This document shows, in pieces, positions 35,419-44,410 of a stretch of DNA of 64,000 nucleotides; positions within the stretch are counted from its first letter, which is position 1; each line of letters begins with the position of its first letter. The position numbers and the translations under genes are program-made. The stretch is from Bacillota bacterium. Lineage in GTDB: Bacteria > Bacillota_A > Clostridia > Lachnospirales > Lachnospiraceae. The notes under the pieces were generated by a model. The model was not told the DNA's origin. It was given only the letters and a program-made list of their open reading frames with translations, and ran no database searches. The stretch covers positions 414,482 to 478,481 of the forward strand of contig JAEYMU010000056.1 of NCBI GenBank assembly GCA_023407175.1. The letters are read 5' to 3'.

Positions 35419-37157
35419 AGCTTTGCAACCTCCTTTATGCTCCAATGCTCAGCTTGCTGCTCTGCCTCTGCCATTGTTTTATATAGCTCGTTTGTTTCCA
35501 TCAGTTCATCATGCCTTCCTTTTGCGATCAATTCACCGTCTTTCATCACAAGGATTTGGTCGGCTGATTGGATGGTATTTAAGTGATGTGCAATGATGAT
35601 TAGGGTCTTGTTCTCGCACAGTTGAACGATGGCTTGCTGAATCAGCACCTCGTTGTAGGGATCAACAGCTGCAGTCGCTTCATCCAGTATGACAATGGGT
35701 GCGTCCTTTAAGATCATGCGGGCCAAAGAAATCCGTTGCTTTTCTCCGCCGGACAGCTTAGCTCCGCCTTCTCCTGCTATGGTCTCATAGCCTTCCGGGA
35801 AGCTCATAATCGTATCATGTATCCTCGCTTTTTTTGCAGCGCGAATGATCTCCTCCCGGCTTGCATTCTTTTTGCCGATCCGGAGATTCTCCTCGATTGA
35901 GCTGTTAAATAAAAAGCTATCCTGCTGTACAATTGAAATCAGTGCGGACAGATCTTGTTCGTGATAATCCTGTACCTTCCGTCCGCCAATCATAATGGCT
36001 CCGCTGTCGGGCTGCCAAAAATTCATGATTAAATTGGCTATGGTGCTCTTACCGGCCCCGGAAGGGCCGACAATGGCATTGACGGAGTTTTTTTTGAACA
36101 CAACGCTGATGTTCTTAAGAACTGCCCGCCTTTCCTCGTAGCCAAAGGTCACATTCTGGAATTCGATGTCTCCCGCCGATGGGTTTTCCTTCCTTTCTTT
36201 TTCCGGTGCCACCGGAGTATCGATCACGGAATTTACCGCAGCCATAGTATTTTTAAAAACAATTTTGTTATATTGAAGAGCCATGGATTTCGAAAAATTC
36301 TTTGAAAATTGCCCAGCCAGAATGATAGCCAAAATGTAGACGATAATCCCCCAGGCGGTAATGGGCCGGTAGCTTAAAATGACGGAGCCGACGATGGCCA
36401 CTACAACGATACCGCCCTCCATAAGCAAGGTAATAAAACTCATCGGAACCGACTGCACGTAAATCGCTTTTTTAGCGCTGTCGATATAATCATACATGCT
36501 TTGAAGAACCTTCTCTGTTTTCCTTTCCCCGTTACTGAAGGCCTTGATTGCGGATATCGATCCGATATATTCCATAATATTTTCGGAAACCCTTTGAATG
36601 CTCCTTTGATAATTACCCACAGATTTGGACCAGAGCTTATTGAAAGCGGGCATTAATACAAATACCAGCGGAACAGTTGAGATCAGCGCAATTCCCAAAC
36701 GCCAATCCAGAAGTATAACCATCACAAAAACAGCCAGACAAACGATATAGGTAATAACCATATCAGGCAGCGTGTGGGCCAGATAAAGTTCGATACGCTC
36801 CACATCACGGTCGATGATATTCGCTAAATCACCGACCTTTCTTTTCTGGAAGAAGGAAAAAGGCAGCTTCTTCATATGACCGATCATATCAAGCCGGATT
36901 TCCAGCAGCGACGAATAGGCAAAATCATGGGCTTTCCATAACGCCAATGCGTAAAAAACAGCCTTGATAACCTGGCAAAGGCATACGGCAGCGCCTAATA
37001 AAAGCAGCTGTTCCAGCGACGTTCCATCCCACAATAGGCTTACTATATAGATGACTATGAAGATGGACAATATCCCGGAGATTACACTGACGGTTGTAAA
37101 GAAAGCAGATAGCCGTCTCTCGGAATGATGGACATTCATTCGTTTCATTTTTTTCAT
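35412..37157 (-). CDS. ABC transporter, fused permease/ATPase (first of a heterodimeric pair)
   Basis: The protein has 581 residues from 37157 (GGGAGGG 7 bases upstream; the frame extends to 37241 without a ribosome site). Six membrane segments (about 20-310) precede Walker A GPSGAGKST, signature [14 protein letters not shown], Walker B PIVILDEATAAVD and H-loop IIAHHL. It is the first gene of a two-gene unit. Substrate unknown; neighbouring AraC regulator suggests an iron-chelate or peptide substrate (inference). The NRPS operon is about 30 kb away, so a link with it is only a possibility. Confidence 0.93.
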   Translation of the reverse strand: MKKMKRMNVHHSERRLSAFFTTVSVISGILSIFIVIYIVSLLWDGTSLEQLLLLGAAVCLCQVIKAVFYALALWKAHDFAYSSLLEIRLDMIGHMKKLPFSFFQKRKVGDLANIIDRDVERIELYLAHTLPDMVITYIVCLAVFVMVILLDWRLGIALISTVPLVFVLMPAFNKLWSKSVGNYQRSIQRVSENIMEYIGSISAIKAFSNGERKTEKVLQSMYDYIDSAKKAIYVQSVPMSFITLLMEGGIVVVAIVGSVILSYRPITAWGIIVYILAIILAGQFSKNFSKSMALQYNKIVFKNTMAAVNSVIDTPVAPEKERKENPSAGDIEFQNVTFGYEERRAVLKNISVVFKKNSVNAIVGPSGAGKSTIANLIMNFWQPDSGAIMIGGRKVQDYHEQDLSALISIVQQDSFLFNSSIEENLRIGKKNASREEIIRAAKKARIHDTIMSFPEGYETIAGEGGAKLSGGEKQRISLARMILKDAPIVILDEATAAVDPYNEVLIQQAIVQLCENKTLIIIAHHLNTIQSADQILVMKDGELIAKGRHDELMETNELYKTMAEAEQQAEHWSIKEVAKLW

Positions 37158-37395
37158 AATGCTCCCTCCCGTGATAGGAAGAAAACAATAAAGCGCAGAC
37201 AAAAAAACACGGATTGCTTCAGCCTGCCTTATTGTAATCATATCCAGTGATTATTCAAACAAGGTAAGCCTAACATCCGATCAATCATACGGCAATAGAA
37301 CAGGTTGAATTTGATTCTTTCTTGGCAGAAGTTTATCCGGAATGGATAGGACCGGCATCAATAACACGCACTCCACGTGCCTTGAGCGGTAAGGA

Positions 37396-38505
37396 CTACG
37401 TATTTCCTGATGCATCCGGATTAGAAGGGATTCGTACAGTTACAGTCGTACCCGCATTCTCCTCGCTGTCATAGGTAATATTTCCGTTCAATATTTCCAG
37501 AATTCGTTTTACGATGGAAAGCCCAAGACCGTTTCCCTGTTTTTTATGGGATTCTTCACACTGATAGAATTTGTCAAATATCTTTGGCAGCTTTTCATTA
37601 CTGATACCGATGCCCTTATCCTGAATGCTGACAATCAGCTCCTTCTTGCGGAAGGTTTCCACAATCCGGATTGTACCGGTTTGGGGCGAATATTTAATAG
37701 CATTATCGATTAGATTGGTCCAGACCTGCATTAGAAGATCTGCATCGCTTTCAATAACTGCCGGACTGAGCTGAAGATCATATTCGATATTATGGCCGGA
37801 CCATTTTTCGGATAGCATGATGATACATTTTCTAATCTGTTCATCAATCCGAAACTCATCTTTTCTTACTACAATCTGCTGATTATCAAGGCGGGACATG
37901 CGCAGCATGTTTTCACATAGAATCGACAGCCGTCTGGATTCCTGATTGACCACTCTTAGGTATTCCTTCCTATCCTCATCCTCCAGATTGTCCTCCAGTA
38001 AGATTTCAGTAAATCCGGTAATGGCAGCAACCGGAGTCTTTACTTCATGAGATACGTTGCTCATGAAATCCTTACGCATATAATCCATTCCGTTCAGCTC
38101 GGTAACCATCTTGTTTACAATCTCCGACAGCTCGTCAAGCTCATTGGTATACAGATATTTGCCTCTCTTTGCCGCATCACGGGGGATTTTTACGGTAAAA
38201 TCACCTTTTGCCACCTTCTGGACAGCAGCACTTACTATCTCAAGGGGTTTGGTCAGATGGATTGAGCCAAAAAACATCATGATACCTCCCAGCAGCATGG
38301 ACAGGGCACAGACCAGAAGACATAGCAGGATGACTGCAGCCGAGGTAAGCGGCTCGTGATAGAATAGCTTTACACCCAATATGACCAAGGCGCAGGAAAT
38401 CAGACAGGCAAAACAAAGCGTCACAGTTGCGGCCAGCGCAAAATATAACCGGAGAGTGATCCGGAACTTGCGCTGTGCCTCCTGAGCTTTCCTTGGTTTC
38501 ATCAT
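37396..38505 (-). CDS. Sensor histidine kinase of an ABC-exporter-linked two-component system
   Basis: The 369-residue protein has two membrane segments (about 20-46 and 55-80) with a very short outside loop. HAMP follows (about 82-140), then HisKA DFMSNVSHEVKTPVAAITGF and the ATPase NLIDNAIKYSP, DKGIGI, GNGLGLSIV. The short extracellular loop means it probably senses within the membrane or through the transporter, as in intramembrane-sensing kinases. It follows the response regulator (74 bases) and the FtsX/ATPase genes on the same strand. The HEVKTP box is complete. Confidence 0.93.
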   Translation of the reverse strand: MMKPRKAQEAQRKFRITLRLYFALAATVTLCFACLISCALVILGVKLFYHEPLTSAAVILLCLLVCALSMLLGGIMMFFGSIHLTKPLEIVSAAVQKVAKGDFTVKIPRDAAKRGKYLYTNELDELSEIVNKMVTELNGMDYMRKDFMSNVSHEVKTPVAAITGFTEILLEDNLEDEDRKEYLRVVNQESRRLSILCENMLRMSRLDNQQIVVRKDEFRIDEQIRKCIIMLSEKWSGHNIEYDLQLSPAVIESDADLLMQVWTNLIDNAIKYSPQTGTIRIVETFRKKELIVSIQDKGIGISNEKLPKIFDKFYQCEESHKKQGNGLGLSIVKRILEILNGNITYDSEENAGTTVTVRIPSNPDASGNT

Positions 38506-38579
38506 TTCTTACTCCATTCCGCCGCAGACACCGGCACAAAATCTTACAAATCTTACAAGCTTATGAGAGAAGCGGATGC

Positions 38580-39248
38580 TTAATATTTTGCCTTATATCC
38601 CAAACCGCGTATGGTCACTATTTCAAAATCGGGACAGGTTTCAAATTTTCGCCTTAGCTTTTTAATATGGGAATCAACCGTACGCTCATCCGCTTCCGAA
38701 TCCATCCCCCAGATTTCATCCATTAACTCCAGGCGAGTGAATATTTTACCCGGATTACTAAGCAATCGGAAAAGAAGATAGAATTCCTTGGGAGGCATAT
38801 CAATTTCCCCTCCGCAGATATGCACGGTCAAGGTATTATAGTCCAAAACGACGCCGCCTATAACCAATCTCTTTTCATTCACAATCTTAGCCCTTCGGAG
38901 AAGGGCATTAACCCTGAGAATCATTTCCTTCATATGGATTGGTTTAATCATGTAATCATCTGTCCCGGCCTGAAAGCCTTTCTCCAAGTCCTCCATCTGA
39001 TCCTTTGCAGTAATCATCAGAATAGGCAAAGTATAGTCGGCGCTCCGAAGCTCTCTCGTCAATTCATATCCATTCATTTTTGGCATCATAATATCACAGA
39101 TAATCAGATCAATATGCTCCATGTCCAGGATATCCAAGGCTTCTAAGCCGTCAAAGGCGGAAAATGCCTTGAAGCTCTCCTGCTTTAATTTGGCGCACAT
39201 CATTTTATTCAGGGTATCATCATCCTCAACCACCAATATGGAAAACAC
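38580..39248 (-). CDS. OmpR-family response regulator
   Basis: The 222-residue protein has a receiver (VVEDDDTLNKMM, phospho-acceptor D52 in ICDIMMPKMNGYE, K in DYMIKPI) and a winged-helix Trans_reg_C domain (ELMDEIWGMDSEADERTVDSHIKKLRRKFE). It starts at a GTG. It lies 15 bases after the ABC ATPase stop and precedes its kinase. Probable role: control of the FtsX/ATPase operon in response to its substrate or to envelope stress. Confidence 0.95.
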   Translation of the reverse strand: MFSILVVEDDDTLNKMMCAKLKQESFKAFSAFDGLEALDILDMEHIDLIICDIMMPKMNGYELTRELRSADYTLPILMITAKDQMEDLEKGFQAGTDDYMIKPIHMKEMILRVNALLRRAKIVNEKRLVIGGVVLDYNTLTVHICGGEIDMPPKEFYLLFRLLSNPGKIFTRLELMDEIWGMDSEADERTVDSHIKKLRRKFETCPDFEIVTIRGLGYKAKY

Positions 39249-39263
39249 ACCATCACCATCCTG

Positions 39264-39938
39264 TTAAGCCATCTTTTTTAACACTCCGTTATCCAAATAA
39301 TAAACCGTATCTACAAGGCTGAGTACGCGTTCATCATGCGTTACCATGATGGCAGCCTTATTTCTCTTCTTCACCTCCCTGCGGATCATTTCCACCACCT
39401 GACGGCCACGTTCCCCGTCAAGACTGGCAGTAGGTTCATCCGCTAAAATCACGTCAGGTTCATTCATAAACGCCCGTGCTATGGCAGTACGCTGCTTCTC
39501 ACCGCCGGATAAATGCTCCGGATATTTATCCTTGCAGGAGTCCAGCCCCAAATCCTTAAGCAGCTCCGGAACATCCACCTTCTTACCCTTTTTTGTCATA
39601 TTCTGCACCAGCTTTAACTGCTCCGATACTGTCAGATAAGGCAGAAGCTGATGATTCTGGAAGATGAAGCCAATCCTTTCCCTTCGGATGCTTGTCCAAT
39701 GCTTCTGCTCTCTGGAAGAAATATTCTGCTTTCCGATTATTATAACACCTTCGTCCGGAGAAAGTAAGGCCCCTGCAATCGAAAGCAGGGTGCTTTTACC
39801 GGAGCCGGATGGACCGACGATCGCGGCAAATTCCGAACTCTGCACCTTCAGGGAGATATTCTTAAGAACTATATTTTCTCCGTCTCCGTCCCTGTAGGCT
39901 TTTCCGATATTCATAAGCTGTATTGCATATTCTTTCAT
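39264..39938 (-). CDS. ABC transporter ATP-binding protein, MacB/LolD-type
   Basis: The 224-residue protein has Walker [11 protein letters not shown]-loop [13 protein letters not shown], signature [14 protein letters not shown], Walker [13 protein letters not shown] and H-loop IMVTHD. Its start overlaps the permease stop by one base (TAATG), so the two are made in step. It energises the single FtsX permease, which probably works as a dimer. Confidence 0.95.
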   Translation of the reverse strand: MKEYAIQLMNIGKAYRDGDGENIVLKNISLKVQSSEFAAIVGPSGSGKSTLLSIAGALLSPDEGVIIIGKQNISSREQKHWTSIRRERIGFIFQNHQLLPYLTVSEQLKLVQNMTKKGKKVDVPELLKDLGLDSCKDKYPEHLSGGEKQRTAIARAFMNEPDVILADEPTASLDGERGRQVVEMIRREVKKRNKAAIMVTHDERVLSLVDTVYYLDNGVLKKMA

Positions 39939-41017
39939 TATTCATTACCTCCGATTGTAATCAGCGGATCTACCTTGGCAATTCTTCTTGTGGAAAGCAG
40001 ACCGCAGAAAATGGATATTCCGATAAACGCAGCAGAAACCGCCAGTGCATCGCTGCCTTTCACATAAAAGGGCATACTGCCCGGCAAAAAGGCTGCCATG
40101 GAAAATGCCAGAAGGTTGCCGGCAAAGGCGCCAAACAAAGCCAGGAGCGCAATCTGGAAGGTGATCATTCCTGTGATTTCCCCCATCCTCATTCCGATGG
40201 CCTTCATTACGCCAAACTGCTTTTGCTTCTGTATGGTCAGGATATAGAAGAATACACCCAAAATTGCACCCGAGATGACAACCAATACCCATAGGATCAT
40301 TCGGATTGTCGTCTGTTCCGCAGAGTATCCCGGTATATGATCTACGATTGCCGTCTTATCTGTGAATACAAGACCGTCCAACTCCCCCAAGCCCTCACCC
40401 TGAATTGCTGCCGTATTGTAAAAGGCTTCATAGTTTGGATTGAGAGCAGTTTTAATATTGTTATAGGTATCCGTGGATAGATATCCAACAAAGCTATGTC
40501 CATACAGGGCATCCCTGGTAAAGCCGACCACCGTCATCTGTATTCCTGAAGCAGAATCCTCTACAATGTCGCCAAGTTGAATTCCTTCTTCAATGAAGGC
40601 CTCATCCAGTACAATGCTATACCCGGAGGAAGAAAGCTTTTCCCCCTTGCTAACCTCAGGGCTTAAGAATTCCTGTGGATCAATGGCAAAATAAGTTACA
40701 TCCAACTTGTTGCCGCTGCCCTTCAGGTTAATGTTGGTTCTCTGGATACTCAGGGCTGCCACCGGGTCGGAGGCTGACAGTTGAATTTCTTCGTATTTCT
40801 CCGCATCCAGATGGGAAAGGGTAATTAAACTTTCTGCATCATTGCTAAGAATGAATCCGGTCGCAGGCGTATTCTCAATTGCGGCACTGACTGCCCTGGC
40901 CAAGCCATTTGCCAGTCCAGACAAGAAAATTACCATAAAAATCATAAGAACAAGAGTAATTTCTATCAAAAAATATTTCTTTTTACTATGTTTTATTTCT
41001 TTCCATGCTAATTGCAT
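39938..41017 (-). CDS. FtsX/MacB-family ABC permease
   Basis: The 359-residue protein has an N-terminal membrane helix (about 14-40) and an outside MacB-like domain (45-235). Three C-terminal helices (about 240-345) follow: ILWVLVVISGAILGVFFYIL, then the FtsX motif QFGVMKAIGMRMGEITGMI. Together with the ATPase it forms a MacB/Vex-like system. With the downstream regulator-kinase genes it forms a four-gene operon typical of antimicrobial-peptide or bacteriocin defence modules in Firmicutes (inference). Confidence 0.92.
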   Translation of the reverse strand: MQLAWKEIKHSKKKYFLIEITLVLMIFMVIFLSGLANGLARAVSAAIENTPATGFILSNDAESLITLSHLDAEKYEEIQLSASDPVAALSIQRTNINLKGSGNKLDVTYFAIDPQEFLSPEVSKGEKLSSSGYSIVLDEAFIEEGIQLGDIVEDSASGIQMTVVGFTRDALYGHSFVGYLSTDTYNNIKTALNPNYEAFYNTAAIQGEGLGELDGLVFTDKTAIVDHIPGYSAEQTTIRMILWVLVVISGAILGVFFYILTIQKQKQFGVMKAIGMRMGEITGMITFQIALLALFGAFAGNLLAFSMAAFLPGSMPFYVKGSDALAVSAAFIGISIFCGLLSTRRIAKVDPLITIGGNE

Positions 41018-41095
41018 TTCAGTAATTCCTCCCTGCTTCCCTTACAATCACCGCCACACCCTTGGAAAGATAACGCTCCAAATTAAACTCCTGTG

Positions 41096-41539
41096 TCATA
41101 AGCTGGATTCCTCTATCATTTTCTCAGTAAATTGCTTTGCTCTAACCAAATCCTGATCATTTGGCCTGTTCTTATGCAGGAAAGTAAATTGCCCCCGACA
41201 GTAGAAATCCTCAGAAGCTACCCGAATTCCCTTTACGGATAAATGCTTTTTGATTTCAGGATAAGCACGTTCAACCAAGGCAGAAGTAGAAAAAATGACA
41301 GCTATTCCGACCTTTGAGCCGTCCAGGGACTCAATAAAATCCTTAACATTTTTATCAATTCCGGCTCCGTATACGGAGGCTCCTATAAAAAGTATATCTG
41401 CTCTTTCTTTCAAGAAAATATCCGTTGTTTTTGCTTCGCAACCGGCAGTCCTTGCTATTGTGTTTGCCAGCTTTGCAGTATTACCTGTTCTTGAAAAATA
41501 TCTCACTTCAATTTTTTTATTTTTCATATCATAAATCAT
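41096..41539 (-). CDS. Flavodoxin-family protein
   Basis: The 147-residue protein begins with the FMN-phosphate loop YFSRTGNTAKLAN. It contains ADILFIGASVYGAGIDKNVKDFIESLD, the second flavin-contacting segment, and AVIFSTSALVERAY. The fold is that of short-chain flavodoxins (Flavodoxin_4-like). It likely carries single electrons or acts as an FMN-dependent reductase in the cytosol. The GGATG site before the ATG at 41539 supports the start. It is 78 bases upstream of the FtsX permease start and could belong to that unit. Confidence 0.85.
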   Translation of the reverse strand: MIYDMKNKKIEVRYFSRTGNTAKLANTIARTAGCEAKTTDIFLKERADILFIGASVYGAGIDKNVKDFIESLDGSKVGIAVIFSTSALVERAYPEIKKHLSVKGIRVASEDFYCRGQFTFLHKNRPNDQDLVRAKQFTEKMIEESSL

Positions 41540-41679
41540 CCTTTCAACTTTTTATTTTTATAAAATTCACTTATGAAGGAAGTATATTATACGAATATGA
41601 CTTGAATATGACCAAGGAATATACTTTGATTTTTCACTCAAGGATGTTCTATTCCACTTATTTGCCTTTTATTCAATTC

Positions 41680-41732
41680 TGTATAATAAGGACATAGCTT
41701 CCCCTAGCGGAAAGCTATGTCCTTATTATACA
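41680..41732. repeat. Perfect 21-bp inverted repeat, probable terminator or attenuator
   Basis: The arms 41680-41700 and 41712-41732 are perfect complements around an 11-base loop (core AAGGACATAGCTT / AAGCTATGTCCTT). It lies just after the stop of the SGNH hydrolase gene. It lacks a clean T run on the minus strand, so termination efficiency is uncertain. Confidence 0.7.
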
Positions 41733-41746
41733 ACCGACTGAATTGT

Positions 41747-42466
41747 TTATTTCTGTAAAGCACGCAGACCCTTATATATCCGGGTATCGATAAATTCATT
41801 TGCGAAATTGTAAAAAGATGATGCTATGATTTTTTGACCTGAAGTATTTGGATGTGTTCCATCCTCGCAAAGCAGCTCTTTTATATTTCCAGCTTTTAAA
41901 AACGCTCCTCTTAAATCAATTAACGGCACTTGTGTTTCCCATGCGATTTTTTCGATTATTCTTGAGTAACTTTCCTGATGAAAGTAAATGTTATTAATAT
42001 CATCAAGCCACATAAGTATATTCTTTTTATTTAGATCTCTGCAAAACCATTCAAAAAATCTTTGTGGTTCTAATGGCGGCAATGTAGTTAATATAGGTAA
42101 AATATTTTTTTTCTTCAATGTAACAATGATATCACGATATATTTCTGTGAAAAGTTCCATCGGGGTATTAGGAGAATGATTGCCCTTCGGATTTTCCGAG
42201 ATTGCTTTCCAATTATAGTCGCAGTCATTTCCACCATAATCCATGACAATTACATCGCATCCTATATTTTTTTCCAATCTTTTTTTAAGCAAATCACTAC
42301 CTTTTTTTACAGTACATCCAAAGCTTGAATAGTTTTGTATTTGTATTGGGTATTGTTTGCTTAAGATTTCTACATCAATATTATTATTAACATAATATTT
42401 TTTATTTACCGGATTAATCTGTATTCCTTTCAATATCGAGTCCCCAAACAATCCTATATTTACCAT
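41747..42466 (-). CDS. SGNH/GDSL-family hydrolase
   Basis: The protein has 239 residues when started at the ATG at 42466; a TTG at 42496 is also possible but neither has a strong ribosome site. The block I motif is IGLFGDSILKG (nucleophile serine). Block III is DYGGNDCDYNW (oxyanion asparagine) and block V is CEDGTHPNTSGQ (catalytic D and H). It has no signal peptide, so it is an intracellular esterase or acyl hydrolase. The gene is clearly more AT-rich than its neighbours, a possible sign of transfer. Substrate unknown. Confidence 0.82.
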   Translation of the reverse strand: MVNIGLFGDSILKGIQINPVNKKYYVNNNIDVEILSKQYPIQIQNYSSFGCTVKKGSDLLKKRLEKNIGCDVIVMDYGGNDCDYNWKAISENPKGNHSPNTPMELFTEIYRDIIVTLKKKNILPILTTLPPLEPQRFFEWFCRDLNKKNILMWLDDINNIYFHQESYSRIIEKIAWETQVPLIDLRGAFLKAGNIKELLCEDGTHPNTSGQKIIASSFYNFANEFIDTRIYKGLRALQK

Positions 42467-42665
42467 CTTCTCAAGCGCTCTCTTTCTCTTTTTCAATACG
42501 ATTTCATGTAGTCTTTATTACTATATGATACGTTATTTAAAATTATTTGTCAATCAGTTTATAATAACTATATTATAATTAAATTTTGATTTTATAATCA
42601 TTACAGCCAACTGATAAAATAAGAGCGCAAAAGCAAAATCGCTCTTACGCTCCATGTTTTATTAC

Positions 42666-44081
42666 TCATTTTCTAAGGACACAAGCAGCATCACAATAGC
42701 ATTGTCCAACTTTTCTGACAAGTCCGGCCAGCTCAACACGAAAATCCTTATCTAAAAGTGCTTTACGGTTTGCATCAAAGAAATAACCTCCCTGAAATTC
42801 CACAAGTCTTTGAAGTGCCTCCGCTTCTTTTTTATAAGCCTGTTTAAGATCTTCAATCATAATTTTCATATCGGGACAATACTCCAAAGCCCGGTTAAGA
42901 TATTCTTGAATATAATGCATATTGGTACCGGCAGAAACTATACAACTGCCATAGGTATCCAAAGGTCCCGCCAACATCTCTTCATTTTTAAAATACTCGT
43001 CACACAATAATGACTCCGCCCATTGTTCAAAAGCATTTCCCCCAAAATATATGTTATCCCTGGGTGCCAATGAAGCCAAAACAGGTATGTTTAAAATGGA
43101 TAAACGTATGTTTTCCGCAATATCTGGCAGCTTCTCTTTTCTTTTCAAAAAAATCAGAGCCTCCGAACGGTCAAGACCGTTTTTCTTCGCAAAATAATTT
43201 TCCGATGTTACCAAATCCGTTGGAATATCTTCTCTGGGTTCATCCGTGAATTGCGACCACCCAATTAATACATCACCGTTTTCATCATAGCCGCAGATAA
43301 TGGAACAAATAGGAGGGCCGACAATGCCGAAGGTTAAAACAGGTATGCCCTTGTCTATAGAGTCAACTATTTTTTGTATACATTCGTGTTTCATTCTTAT
43401 AATATCGTCTTTATAAAAATATTCATAGGAATATCCGCAAGCATCAAAGGCTGCTTTCATAGGAAGCTGAGTGTCCTTACATACAGTTGAATATGAATCG
43501 TTGTATTGCCATTTTGGCTCGAGCCATATCTGTGAAAACAAGTCCCCTGTGACACCGGCAAAAAAGAGAAAATCCATTTCATTTTTTTCAGCGAGTGTAC
43601 CCATTACAGATCGCATACAGCTGGGAAACATATAATTTTCAGCAGGGTTTTCATACAATTTTGATACATTCGGAATTAATCTTCTGGACATATTAAATCC
43701 TCCCTTAACATTAATTTGTATTGTGAGAGGGCTGAAACATTTGAGACTTTTAGGGAATGCGATCACCTCAGACGGAGTCATGCCATGAAAACGTGAAAAC
43801 GCTTTTGTAAAGCTTTCAGGAGTTTCATATCCGTATTTTAAAGCAATTTCTATTATTTTGCTTTTTGAGGATAATAAATCTTCACCGGCAAGTGATAATC
43901 TTCTATTTCGCATATATTCACTGATGGAGAAGCCCGTCACTATACGAAATACTTTATTAAAATAATCACTTGATGAATACACATGGTTCGACACATCATC
44001 AATGCCGATATCTTCTAACAAATGCATTTCCATATAATTGATTGCTTTTTGAGTATCTTTCATCCAATCCATATTAGCCAC
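42666..44081 (-). CDS. AraC-family regulator fused to a BtrH-like/C39-like domain
   Basis: The 471-residue protein has an N-terminal AraC helix-turn-helix pair (about 1-108): INYMEMHLLEDIGIDDVSNHVYSSSDYFNKVFRIVTGFSISEYM and IALKYGYETPESFTKAFSRFHGMTPSEV. The remaining 360 residues resemble the BtrH_N papain-like domain: FPSCMRSVMGTLAE supplies a cysteine in the right place. The later GIPVLTFGIVGPPICSIICGYDENGDVLIGW lacks the usual histidine. It may therefore be a ligand-binding rather than a catalytic module (inference). Putting the DNA-binding part at the N-terminus is unusual for AraC proteins. The target is not evident. Confidence 0.75.
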   Translation of the reverse strand: MANMDWMKDTQKAINYMEMHLLEDIGIDDVSNHVYSSSDYFNKVFRIVTGFSISEYMRNRRLSLAGEDLLSSKSKIIEIALKYGYETPESFTKAFSRFHGMTPSEVIAFPKSLKCFSPLTIQINVKGGFNMSRRLIPNVSKLYENPAENYMFPSCMRSVMGTLAEKNEMDFLFFAGVTGDLFSQIWLEPKWQYNDSYSTVCKDTQLPMKAAFDACGYSYEYFYKDDIIRMKHECIQKIVDSIDKGIPVLTFGIVGPPICSIICGYDENGDVLIGWSQFTDEPREDIPTDLVTSENYFAKKNGLDRSEALIFLKRKEKLPDIAENIRLSILNIPVLASLAPRDNIYFGGNAFEQWAESLLCDEYFKNEEMLAGPLDTYGSCIVSAGTNMHYIQEYLNRALEYCPDMKIMIEDLKQAYKKEAEALQRLVEFQGGYFFDANRKALLDKDFRVELAGLVRKVGQCYCDAACVLRK

Positions 44082-44410
44082 CTCACAGTATAATTGTAGC
44101 GAACGATTTAATGCTTTTCCTGTCTTTTTTCGGTTTTATCTGTCCAAAAAATAAAGCTCCAAACCAATGCTTAGTTGCGGTTTTTTTCACAAATATCATT
44201 TTTCTTCAATTATATTTGATTTTAGCATGCTGCCAATTTTATTCCAATATAAAGTTACAAAATTCACTTTTTGAATAAAGGTTAACCCATTACCGGTCTT
44301 TGGTATTATTCGTATAATATTTTCCCCGGAAGCCAAAATAATGATTATACCATCTTTTTATACCCCATAATTTTATATTTTGTTTTTATTCATATTGAAC
44401 GGAGAAAGAA
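44082..44410. other. Divergent intergenic region before the M48 peptidase gene
   Basis: This AT-rich gap holds the promoter of the M48 gene (44290-44318). On the other strand a promoter for the AraC-BtrH gene is expected, but no good match was found. No small gene or clear palindrome was seen. Confidence 0.5.
44290..44318 (+). promoter_or_regulatory. Probable promoter of the M48 peptidase gene
   Basis: TTACCG (44290-44295) and TATAAT (44313-44318) are 17 bases apart, about 90 bases before the start codon. Confidence 0.55.
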
